Assembly: GCF_902498915.1 (NCBI RefSeq)
Contig: NZ_CABVLQ010000001.1
Reading direction: 5' to 3' (one strand)
Length of the DNA: 64,000 nt
From: Escherichia ruysiae
GTDB taxonomy: Bacteria > Pseudomonadota > Gammaproteobacteria > Enterobacterales > Enterobacteriaceae
Below are positions 46,319 to 54,052 of this stretch, in pieces. How positions within the stretch are numbered: the first letter of the stretch is position 1; the number at the start of each line of letters is the position of its first letter. Below the pieces are notes generated by a model. The model did no database searches and was not told where the DNA came from. It saw nothing but the letters and a program-made list of their open reading frames with translations. Both the position numbers and the translations under genes were made by a program.

Positions 46319-48105
46319 TGAGTGTGGAAAAGCTGATCGTTGATCATATGGAAACCTGGACCTCGGCGTTGCAAACCCGTTCCACCGCCGGGCGCGGCAG
46401 TTCCGGTAAAATTGATTTGTATGGCATTAAGAAATTGCGTGAGCTGATTCTGGAACTGGCTGTGCGCGGTAAACTGGTGCCGCAGGATCCGAATGATGAA
46501 CCCGCGTCGGAGCTGCTGAAGCGTATTGCGGCAGAAAAAGCAGAGCTGGTGAAGCAAGGCAAAATTAAAAAGCAAAAACCACTGCCGGAAATTAGCGAGG
46601 AAGAGAAGCCGTTTGAATTGCCGCAGGGATGGGAGTGGGTGCGGTTGGGGGATATTGCTGAAATTATCCGTGGCGTGACATATGGGAAATCTCAATCGTC
46701 GGAAATAAAGAAAGACGGAATGCTCCCCCTTCTTAGGGCGAATAATATCCAATCTGAAATTTTACTTGAGCCGATTGTCTATGTTGATGAAGAATTAGTT
46801 TCCCCTGAACAATACTTACGTATGGGGGATGTATTAATAGCTATGTCTAGTGGTTCGGAGTCACTTGTTGGAAAAGCCGCTCAATTTTTTGAGAATGGAA
46901 ATTACACATTCGGTGCTTTCTGCGGTGTTGTCAGAACATACTCTAAAATAATCGATGAGTTCATCGGATTCTTTCTCAAAACACCATTGTACAGAAGGCA
47001 AACACAATCTTCAGGTAAAGGTATTGGAATTAAGAATTTAAACAAATCAAATTTGGAAATGCTATTAGTAGCTATGCCCTCCAAGAGAAACTGTGCTCAA
47101 TTATTGGAAGAGGCTACTTTTTTATTATCTTTGTGCGACCAACTGGAACAACAATCCCTGACCAGTCTGGACGCACATCAGCAACTGGTTGAAACCCTGT
47201 TGGGAACGCTTACAGACAGTCAAAACGCCGAGGAACTGGCTGAAAACTGGGCGCGTATTAGCGAGCATTTCGACACACTTTTTACCACCGAAGCCAGCGT
47301 GGATACGTTAAAACAGACCATTCTGCAACTGGCCGTAATGGGTAAACTTGTGCCGCAGGATCCGAATGACGAACCAGCCTCTGAACTGCTCAAACGTATT
47401 GCGCAGGAAAAAGCTCAACTGGTGAAAGAAGGGAAAATAAAAAAACAAAAACCGTTGCCCCCGATTAGAGATGAGGAAAAACCGTTTGAACTACCGAAAG
47501 GGTGGGAGTGGTGTCGTTTAGGTGATTTAGCTCTAAAGTCCGAGGCAGGCTGGAGTCCACAATGTGAGAATGAACCAAGATCTGGAAATCAATGGGGCGT
47601 ACTGAAAATTAGTGCTGTAACTTGGGGAGAATATCGACCACAAGAAAACAAAGCATTACCCGCACATTTATTACCAAGGCAAGAATATGAAGTTAAAGAA
47701 AATGATTTTTTAATTTCCAGAGCAAACACTTCAGAGCTAGTTGCTCGATCTGTTGTTGTACCTGAAAATCCACCAATAAATCTAATGCTTAGTGATAAGA
47801 TCATTAGATTTGAATTTTCCTCATTTGCAAACCCTTATTATATTAACTTAGTTAATAATTCAGTGTTTTCGCGAAAATATTATAAGGACGTAGCGGGAGG
47901 AACAAGTTCATCTATGAAAAATGTATCCAGAAACCAAGTTTCAGAGTTAGTTATTGCATTGCCTTGCTATAAAGAGCAATTAAAAATCACTGAAACATTA
48001 AAACAATACATGAAAATATGTGAAGAGCTTAGTTCTCAAATCCAATCCGCCCAGCAAACCCAACTGCACCTTGCAGACGCACTCACTGACGCGGCGATAA
48101 ACTAA
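46318..48105 (+). CDS. hsdS: HsdS, type I specificity subunit
   Basis: This 595-residue protein has two target-recognition domains (about residues 112-275 and 403-560), each following a near-duplicate conserved region. The segment starting GKLVPQDPNDEPASELLKRI occurs at residue 51 and again at residue 342. The recognition domains are notably AT-rich whereas the conserved regions resemble hsdM, the usual mosaic from recombination. The recognised DNA sequence cannot be read from the protein. Each half ends in helical spacers with QLEQQSLTSLDAHQQL or SSQIQSAQQTQLHLADAL. Confidence 0.95.
   Translation: MSVEKLIVDHMETWTSALQTRSTAGRGSSGKIDLYGIKKLRELILELAVRGKLVPQDPNDEPASELLKRIAAEKAELVKQGKIKKQKPLPEISEEEKPFELPQGWEWVRLGDIAEIIRGVTYGKSQSSEIKKDGMLPLLRANNIQSEILLEPIVYVDEELVSPEQYLRMGDVLIAMSSGSESLVGKAAQFFENGNYTFGAFCGVVRTYSKIIDEFIGFFLKTPLYRRQTQSSGKGIGIKNLNKSNLEMLLVAMPSKRNCAQLLEEATFLLSLCDQLEQQSLTSLDAHQQLVETLLGTLTDSQNAEELAENWARISEHFDTLFTTEASVDTLKQTILQLAVMGKLVPQDPNDEPASELLKRIAQEKAQLVKEGKIKKQKPLPPIRDEEKPFELPKGWEWCRLGDLALKSEAGWSPQCENEPRSGNQWGVLKISAVTWGEYRPQENKALPAHLLPRQEYEVKENDFLISRANTSELVARSVVVPENPPINLMLSDKIIRFEFSSFANPYYINLVNNSVFSRKYYKDVAGGTSSSMKNVSRNQVSELVIALPCYKEQLKITETLKQYMKICEELSSQIQSAQQTQLHLADALTDAAIN
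46468..46656 (+). repeat. hsdS conserved-region repeat, copy 1
   Basis: It encodes GKLVPQDPNDEPASELLKRI through the ELPQGWEWVRLGD boundary of recognition domain 1. Copy 2 at 47341-47529 is about 80% alike by eye. Such in-gene repeats allow domain exchange by recombination. Confidence 0.8.
47341..47529 (+). repeat. hsdS conserved-region repeat, copy 2
   Basis: It encodes the second GKLVPQDPNDEPASELLKRI through ELPKGWEWCRLGD, just before recognition domain 2. Confidence 0.8.
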
Positions 48106-48126
48106 TTTCCTCGCACTCAAAAAACC

Positions 48127-48153
48127 AATAAAGCGGCTAAATGGCCGCTTTAT
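48127..48153 (+). terminator. terminator after hsdS
   Basis: AATAAAGCGGC and GCCGCTTTATT pair over 11 bases with loop TAAAT(G). It lies about 20 bases past the hsdS stop. Confidence 0.75.
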
Positions 48154-48230
48154 TCACATCACCAAAAATTATATTTCACGTTAATTTTCATCTTATTTTC
48201 ATTAATTTTTAGCTGGACTTCCCCAGTATT

Positions 48231-48250
48231 TACTGATGATATATCCAGGT
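48231..48250. promoter_or_regulatory. LexA box upstream of symE
   Basis: TACTGATGATATATCCAGGT fits CTG-N10-CAG with the AT-rich centre of the SOS box. It lies about 75 bases before the symE start. symE is a known SOS gene. Confidence 0.88.
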
Positions 48251-48331
48251 ATTTAGCGCGGTGCGGATGTGCGCCAACACACCCGCACCGCTAATCACAA
48301 TCCCTATTTCTAAGGAATAGTAATCATGACT
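48251..48331 (-). ncRNA. symR: SymR, antisense RNA to symE
   Basis: On the minus strand the region starts AGTCATGATTACTATTCC, overlapping the symE start codon and ribosome site, and ends after the hairpin GGTGCGGGTGTG...CACATCCGCACC. This matches the ~77-base SymR of K-12 as I remember it, with a few changes. It pairs with and represses symE mRNA. Confidence 0.85.
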
Positions 48332-48667
48332 GACACGCATTCTATTGCACAACCGTTCGAAGCAGAAGTCTCCCCGGCAAATAACCGTCAATTAACCGTG
48401 AGTTATGCGAGCCGCTACCCGGATTACAACCGTATTCCCGCCATCACCCTGAAAGGTCAGTGGCTGGAAGCCGCCGGTTTTGCTACCGGCACGGCGGTAA
48501 ATGTCAAAGTGATGGAAGGCTGTATTGTCCTCACCGCCCAACCACCCGCCGTCGAAGAGAGCGAACTGATGCAGTCGCTGCGCCAGGCGTGCAAGCTGTC
48601 GGCGCGTAAACAAAAGCAGGTGCAGGAGTTTATTGGGGTGATTGCGGGTAAACAGAAAGTTGCCTGA
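48326..48667 (+). CDS. symE: SymE, SOS-induced toxin-like protein
   Basis: This 113-residue protein has a SpoVT/AbrB-like fold: residues ~22-75 contain LTVSYASRYPDYNRIPAITLKG and the strand GTAVNVKVMEGCIVLTAQ. SymE is made after DNA damage, is controlled by LexA, antisense SymR and Lon, and has been linked to RNA cleavage or nucleoid effects. AAGGAA lies upstream of the ATG. It sits beside the type I genes, as in K-12, and looks intact. Confidence 0.94.
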   Translation: MTDTHSIAQPFEAEVSPANNRQLTVSYASRYPDYNRIPAITLKGQWLEAAGFATGTAVNVKVMEGCIVLTAQPPAVEESELMQSLRQACKLSARKQKQVQEFIGVIAGKQKVA

Positions 48668-48674
48668 TACATTG

Positions 48675-48700
48675 ACCCGGTAGCACCAGTGCTACCGGGT
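48675..48700. terminator. bidirectional hairpin between symE and the DUF262 gene
   Basis: ACCCGGTAGCAC and GTGCTACCGGGT form a 12-base perfect stem with loop CA, followed by ATTATT, between convergent genes. Confidence 0.8.
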
Positions 48701-48713
48701 ATTATTCGCCGCG

Positions 48714-50807
48714 TTATACCAACGCGCTCTCCATCTGTTTTTCAAATGCCTGACGAATTAATCCCATAACGTAAGGAAGTTGTGCGAGGTCGCTAAAACC
48801 AATTTCTACATCGCCATTGCCCCAGCGCCCAACATTTGTCACATCTTTGGCAATACCTTTCGGATCGACCAGTTCATGAAACTGCATATTAAGCGACAAT
48901 CGCAGTCGGCTTTTTTGCGGCACAACATCAACAAAATTCGTTTCCGCTTTAAACGCAATATACAGCTTTAAAACTTCCTGTGTGATCCCTGCGTCCAGGC
49001 GCATAACTTCATCGCGAAGATGATCGAATAACACCCGGCTATGCGAACCATCAGCAAGGAAAGGATAATCACTCAGGCTGTAACTGGTTTTGTTCTCCGG
49101 CTGACCCCGATAAACAGCTAATACCTCTTCAGGAAGAGAAGGCGCTTGCCAGACCTGAACCGCGAGATCGGCCAGACGATCGGCTCGGGCGCGAATGGCG
49201 GCTTCATCCCATTTTTCGCACTGTCCAAGACCGATATTCAAATAGAGCGGGCTATGCTTAAAGCCGTCTTCAATATCGCGTTTTTCCGCGAAAGGTCTGT
49301 CACTGTAGCGGGAGTTATAGCGCGTTAAAGTGAGATTCCCCAACGTATGCAACAATTCTTTATGAATACGCTGCCAGTCGCTTCCCAGCTCTTCGCGCCA
49401 TTTAGCCGACAGGTTTTCGTTCTGCGGCATAATGTGCTCAATCGTAAACTCTTCCACGCGCTCTCTGCGTTTATCGTTTTCTAGTCGTCGTAACCAGTAG
49501 CTGCGACTGCGGAAGTTATAGAGATCGCGAACTTTTAATTCCCGTTTAAATTCATCATCGTTGGGGAAACGACGATACGAAGGCAGGTTCATAAAATGCA
49601 CCTGAATGCTTTCCAGATAATTTTCTTTATTAATGATCTTATAAAAAGTGGCAAACGTCTTGTTCAAAGAATTCGTCGGAATTGCACACACTGCACGGCG
49701 GAAAACATAAGATTCAATTAAACGAATTATGCTCAGGAAATCTTCGTGAGACAAAACGCCATTTTTATAGTCATGATAAAGCGCCAGTAAGAAAGGATAC
49801 GCCACATCGACCTTTAACTCGCGCAAATCCTGAAAAGCCGTGGCAAGCGATTTGTCACTTTCCTTACCCAATGCCATTGCACAGTAATACTCCGCGTAGA
49901 TGTGTATATCTTCAACCAGCCGATCTACGCCTTTTTCAGCAACACTCTGGCTGCGGGCATGTAGTTTAAATGCCTCATAGACTTCATCTGTCCGAGGGAT
50001 CTCCCCCGTTTTTACCGTCAGATAATGACGCATAAAACTGTCAAAATATTCGCTGTAACCTTGCTGACCAAAAGCGATTTCCATTGGACGCCAGTGATCT
50101 TCATACAACCGTGTTTGATGCTCTGGTTCGAGGCCCATCAGAATAAAATTGCGCACCAGATCGGCCTGACTTAACGCCTTACCGGTGGAGTTCATACTTT
50201 CAAAAATCAGTTGCGGATTATCCTGACCACGATTAAGCGCCACATCGACAATTAATAGCTTTGCTAACCCACGACATAAGGGGATCAAGTCATCACCGAG
50301 TTTGGTAATTTGCTCATCAAAGAAACTAAAATTTTCCATTATTCGATGGGAATAGTTTTCTGGCATTGGTCTTTGTTTTATTAACGCCAGCAAACTGTCT
50401 TTATCGGTCTCGGTCAGCAGTAATTTAAATCCTTTCTCACCAGACTCATAAGGGTTGAGTAAATAATAATTACGCAATTTCATTGCCGAAAAGCCATCAA
50501 AAACTTCTTCTTCGCCAAGATGGCGCGATAAAGCCTCAATCAGCAACATTGCGGTCGTCAGCCGCTGTTGACCATCAATGACCAGCAACGGAGAAATACC
50601 GGAAACCTGATACAACCCCTGCTCTATATAAACAACCGAACCGATAAAATGCGCTGATATATCATCACGCTTTCCGGCACGAATGATGTCGTCCCAAAGT
50701 TGCCGACATTGTTGCTCTGTCCATGAATAGGTGCGTTGATAAATGGGAATAACAAACTGCTGCGAACGTTTTAAAAAATCGAGTAAACGGGCTTCTGTTG
50801 CTTTCAT
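48714..50807 (-). CDS. DUF262/DUF1524 protein, GmrSD-like type IV restriction enzyme candidate
   Basis: This 697-residue protein has three regions. The N-terminal DUF262 part has IPIYQRTYSW (residues 20-29), the ParB-like nucleotide motif VIDGQQRLTT (76-85) and FESMNSTGKALSQADLVRNF (~205-224). A DUF1524 region has an HNH-like core, EHIMPQN (near 456) then LGNLTLT...N. The C-terminal ~110 residues, with NFVDVVPQKSRLRLSLNM and GNGDVEIGFSDL, resemble DUF5655. GmrSD enzymes of this fusion type cut modified phage DNA. It occupies the slot where K-12 carries mcrBC. The substrate is unknown. Confidence 0.85.
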   Translation of the reverse strand: MKATEARLLDFLKRSQQFVIPIYQRTYSWTEQQCRQLWDDIIRAGKRDDISAHFIGSVVYIEQGLYQVSGISPLLVIDGQQRLTTAMLLIEALSRHLGEEEVFDGFSAMKLRNYYLLNPYESGEKGFKLLLTETDKDSLLALIKQRPMPENYSHRIMENFSFFDEQITKLGDDLIPLCRGLAKLLIVDVALNRGQDNPQLIFESMNSTGKALSQADLVRNFILMGLEPEHQTRLYEDHWRPMEIAFGQQGYSEYFDSFMRHYLTVKTGEIPRTDEVYEAFKLHARSQSVAEKGVDRLVEDIHIYAEYYCAMALGKESDKSLATAFQDLRELKVDVAYPFLLALYHDYKNGVLSHEDFLSIIRLIESYVFRRAVCAIPTNSLNKTFATFYKIINKENYLESIQVHFMNLPSYRRFPNDDEFKRELKVRDLYNFRSRSYWLRRLENDKRRERVEEFTIEHIMPQNENLSAKWREELGSDWQRIHKELLHTLGNLTLTRYNSRYSDRPFAEKRDIEDGFKHSPLYLNIGLGQCEKWDEAAIRARADRLADLAVQVWQAPSLPEEVLAVYRGQPENKTSYSLSDYPFLADGSHSRVLFDHLRDEVMRLDAGITQEVLKLYIAFKAETNFVDVVPQKSRLRLSLNMQFHELVDPKGIAKDVTNVGRWGNGDVEIGFSDLAQLPYVMGLIRQAFEKQMESALV

Positions 50808-50902
50808 TCTGACGTCTTTCCGTGAAGCGATGATTTCACAATAATAAACACTTCCTTGTGAAGGTTATAGAGAAATCCTGTTTATCCGCGACGAACAGCC
50901 CC

Positions 50903-51067
50903 TCACTCCACATCCTCCCTGCGTAACCCAATATCCCTCAACCGTTCATCACTCATCTGCTGTAACACCCGCCGGGTCTGTTTTTTCAGCCACCAGCTTC
51001 TCACTGCCTGCCAGAGTTGTACGAAGCCAGTAAACGGCGCTTTAGCTTTGTTTTCATGAAATTCCAT
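50903..51067 (-). CDS. yjiS: YjiS, small DUF1127 protein
   Basis: The product is 54 residues, starting MEFHENKAKAPFTGFVQLW and ending with the DUF1127 motif MSDERLRDIGLRREDVE. A ribosome site GAGGCAGCAG precedes the ATG at 51067. It is strongly basic in the middle (WWLKKQTRR). DUF1127 proteins are linked to RNA binding and metabolic control elsewhere, but YjiS itself is uncharacterised. It is divergent from yjiR. Confidence 0.85.
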   Translation of the reverse strand: MEFHENKAKAPFTGFVQLWQAVRSWWLKKQTRRVLQQMSDERLRDIGLRREDVE

Positions 51068-51243
51068 CTGCTGCCTCCTCATCTTTCAGAGGCTTAATCA
51101 TCCGCCTTCTGGCAGTTCACAATACAGATGCAAATATTACTTTTATTTAACATACAGGCAGGTTAAAACAGCATCTGCATCCGGTTTTTTAGCCTCATCT
51201 GTACCGGTTTTTCTCTCTGTATGCTCCAAATAAGGAATACAGC

Positions 51244-52656
51244 ATGACGCGTTATCAACATCTGGCGACTCTGCTTGCCGAACGGATTGAGCAAGGGCTG
51301 TATCGTCACGGGGAGAAATTGCCGTCGGTGCGCAGCTTAAGTCAGGAGCACGGCGTCAGTATCAGCACCGTGCAGCAGGCGTATCAGACGCTGGAAACGA
51401 TGAAGCTCATCACTCCGCAGCCGCGTTCGGGTTATTTTGTCGCGCAACATAAAGCCCAGCCACCAGTGCCGCCAATGACGCGTCCGGTGCAGCGCCCGGT
51501 AGAGATTACCCAGTGGGATCAGGTGCTGGATATGCTGAAAGCGCATAGCGATAGTTCTGTTATTCCGTTCAGTAAAAGCACGCCGGATGTCGAAGCGCCC
51601 AGCCTGAAACCGCTCTGGCGGGAGCTAAGCCGGGTGGTGCAGCATAATCTGCAAATCGTTCTCGGTTATGACTCATTAGCCGGTCAGCGGGTATTGCGCG
51701 AGCAGATTGCCCGTCTGATGCTCGACAGCGGCTCGGTGGTCACTGCCGATGACATCATTATCACCAGCGGCTGCCATAACTCGATGTCGCTGGCGTTAAT
51801 GGCGGTGTGTAAACCGGGCGATATTGTCGCGGTCGAATCCCCGTGTTATTACGGTTCAATGCAGATGCTTCGCGGTATGGGCGTGAAAGTGATTGAAATC
51901 CCAACCGATCCAGAAACCGGTATCAGCGTTGAAGCTCTGGAACTGGCGCTGGAACAGTGGCCGATTAAAGGCATCATTCTGGTGCCAAACTGCAATAATC
52001 CGCTGGGATTTATTATGCCGGACGCCCGCAAACGAGCCGTTCTCTCTCTCGCTCAGCGTCATGATATTGTGATTTTTGAAGATGATGTCTACGGCGAACT
52101 GGCAACGGAGTATCCACGCCCGCGTACTATTCATTCATGGGATATCGATGGTCGGGTGCTGCTGTGCAGTTCGTTCAGTAAAAGCATTGCGCCAGGCCTG
52201 CGCGTGGGCTGGGTCGCGCCGGGGCGATATCACGATAAACTGCTGCATATGAAATACGCCACCAGCAGCTTTAATGTACCGTCCACGCAAATGGCGGCGG
52301 CGACGTTTGTGCAGGAAGGTCACTATCATCGCCATATCCGGCGGATGCGGCAGAATTATCAGCGCAATATGGCGCTTTATACCTGCTGGATACGGGAATA
52401 TTTTCCCTGCGAAATCTGTATTACGCGCCCGAAAGGCGGATTTTTACTGTGGATAGAATTGCCTGAACAGGTCGATATGGTCTGCGTCGCGCGGCAATTG
52501 TGCCGCATGAAAATCCAGGTGGCGGCAGGCTCGATTTTCTCAGCTTCCGGTAAATACCGTAATTGCCTGCGCATCAACTGCGCTTTGCCGCTCAGCGAAA
52601 CCTACCGCGAAGCACTGAAGCAAATTGGCGAGGCCGTGTATCGGGCAATGGAATAA
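51244..52656 (+). CDS. yjiR: YjiR, MocR-type GntR/aminotransferase regulator
   Basis: This 470-residue fusion joins an N-terminal GntR winged helix (residues ~1-70; LPSVRSLSQEHGVSISTVQQAY) to an aminotransferase-I fold. The PLP lysine is in SSFSKSIAPGLRVGW, and the aspartate and tyrosine contacts are in FEDDVYGEL. MocR regulators usually sense PLP or amino compounds. YjiR's target is not known to me. Confidence 0.93.
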   Translation: MTRYQHLATLLAERIEQGLYRHGEKLPSVRSLSQEHGVSISTVQQAYQTLETMKLITPQPRSGYFVAQHKAQPPVPPMTRPVQRPVEITQWDQVLDMLKAHSDSSVIPFSKSTPDVEAPSLKPLWRELSRVVQHNLQIVLGYDSLAGQRVLREQIARLMLDSGSVVTADDIIITSGCHNSMSLALMAVCKPGDIVAVESPCYYGSMQMLRGMGVKVIEIPTDPETGISVEALELALEQWPIKGIILVPNCNNPLGFIMPDARKRAVLSLAQRHDIVIFEDDVYGELATEYPRPRTIHSWDIDGRVLLCSSFSKSIAPGLRVGWVAPGRYHDKLLHMKYATSSFNVPSTQMAAATFVQEGHYHRHIRRMRQNYQRNMALYTCWIREYFPCEICITRPKGGFLLWIELPEQVDMVCVARQLCRMKIQVAAGSIFSASGKYRNCLRINCALPLSETYREALKQIGEAVYRAME

Positions 52657-52772
52657 ATACGGCATCGTGACGACGCGCCTGAATTTCCTCTGACGAATAG
52701 CTTGTGGCTCGTTTTGTCTCTATAGCAACATCTCTACGTTCCAGCATGGCTTAGGCAAAAAGCGTTTTGTTC

Positions 52773-52872
52773 ATGCCGGATGCAGCGCGAGCGCCTTATC
52801 CGGCATACAGAATATTGCAAATTCAATATATGGCATGGGCTATGTAAGCCTGATAAGCGTAGCGCATCAGGA
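52773..52872. repeat. REP cluster between yjiR and the Rpn gene
   Basis: The unit ATGCCGGATGCAGCG...GCCTTATCCGGCAT (52773-52806) and a second GCCTGATAAGCGTAGCGCAT (52849-52868) lie between convergent genes. Confidence 0.85.
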
Positions 52873-52902
52873 AGTTTGGCGTTTGTCATCAGTCTCTGAT
52901 TA

Positions 52903-53136
52903 TTATTCGATCCCTGAATCGCGGTAACTGTCAGGCAAAGACTGACCTAATGCCTGTATTTGCTCTGATGAATGTCCGGTAATCTTTTGTATCCATTCAG
53001 GATCTGCACCATTTTGCAAAAATAATCGGAGAAGGCGCTGTTCCCCTTCTTCTTTACCTTCTTCTTTGCCTTCGATCCTCCCTTCTTCCCTTCCCAACAG
53101 CCATCCCGCATTATGAATTCGCTCTGCAATCGTCAT
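52903..53136 (-). CDS. internal short Rpn product (RpnS-type intragenic antitoxin)
   Basis: An in-frame ATG at 53136 inside the Rpn gene is preceded by AGGGAG with a 6-base spacer, a far better ribosome site than chance in a coding region. The 77-residue product is the C-terminus (MTIAERIHNAGWLL...), including the GKEEGKEEGE repeat and the tail. The same arrangement makes RpnA-short, the antitoxin of RpnA-long, in E. coli. Assignment here is by analogy. Confidence 0.7.
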   Translation of the reverse strand: MTIAERIHNAGWLLGREEGRIEGKEEGKEEGEQRLLRLFLQNGADPEWIQKITGHSSEQIQALGQSLPDSYRDSGIE

Positions 53137-53868
53137 GATTCGCTCCCTGTGTTGTGGCATTCGCCTGGTAAGTTCGCTGATAAACTCCTTAAAACTCGCT
53201 TCATCACCAGCCAGTAAAATGTAATTTAACAGCGCGGTTATCTGGCTGTCATTAGCGCACTCTGTAACCAGTAATGCTACCAGTTGATCAATCAGCCCCA
53301 TCATATTGCGCTGGCGAATATGCTTTTGGATCAACTCCAGCAGGGCGACTCTGCGATGCTGAACAATCTCGTCGTCCGGCACCACAGTGATATCCACCAG
53401 CGGGAACGCAGCGGTATAAAGTTTCCGAGCGGTAATCGGGTCGGCAAATTCGTCCAGCCAGCACAAAGACCAGGGGTAAGGACTACGACTGCCGTGATAA
53501 AACAGCATCGGAATGACCAGCGGTAGTGGTCGGCGTTTATCATGCTCTATATGACGCTGCATCACCGCCATGGAATATCGCATCAGGCGAAAGGCCATAT
53601 GAATATCCTCGCGGCTCTGATGTTCAATCACCACATAGATATAACCATCGCCTTCGCGGGTCTTTACCGACCATAAAATATCGGAGTGCAGCGCCCGCAA
53701 TTTTTCATCGACAAAGCTGGCTGATTCCAGTTTTAAGGTGTCGAGATCGCACAGTTCACGTAAACCTTTTGGTAAGTGGATCTTCATAAAATCCCGCGCG
53801 GTGTCAGGATGCGTGAGGAAGGATTTAAATAATGCGTCATGCGGCGTACTGGTGGTGAAGTTTGTCAT
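52903..53868 (-). CDS. Rpn-family recombination-promoting nuclease (RpnD/YjiP-YjiQ type)
   Basis: This 321-residue protein of the PD-(D/E)XK Rpn (YhgA-like) family has candidate active-site residues D63 (HSDILW) and E82-x-Q84 (VIEHQS). A charged repeat GREEGRIEGKEEGKEEGEQ lies near residues 259-277, followed by a C-terminal helical tail. In K-12 this locus is, as I recall, broken into yjiP and yjiQ; here it is one open frame. Rpn proteins are DNA endonucleases with anti-phage activity, neutralised by a short product made from the same gene (see 52903-53136). Confidence 0.9.
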   Translation of the reverse strand: MTNFTTSTPHDALFKSFLTHPDTARDFMKIHLPKGLRELCDLDTLKLESASFVDEKLRALHSDILWSVKTREGDGYIYVVIEHQSREDIHMAFRLMRYSMAVMQRHIEHDKRRPLPLVIPMLFYHGSRSPYPWSLCWLDEFADPITARKLYTAAFPLVDITVVPDDEIVQHRRVALLELIQKHIRQRNMMGLIDQLVALLVTECANDSQITALLNYILLAGDEASFKEFISELTRRMPQHRERIMTIAERIHNAGWLLGREEGRIEGKEEGKEEGEQRLLRLFLQNGADPEWIQKITGHSSEQIQALGQSLPDSYRDSGIE

Positions 53869-54052
53869 GGCGATCCGTCACCTGTTGAAGAGATAGTCCG
53901 ACTTTAGCGATTCCTAATTCCGCTCACACCCGGCAATATCTCATTCCCCGAGGCGCTTTCCAGGCTATTTTTGTTCTCCTGCAAGCGATACATTTTTCTG
54001 GAAGGCATCTCGATTTTTGCGTGAACCTGCCGTCAGGCTCTATTCTTACGAT

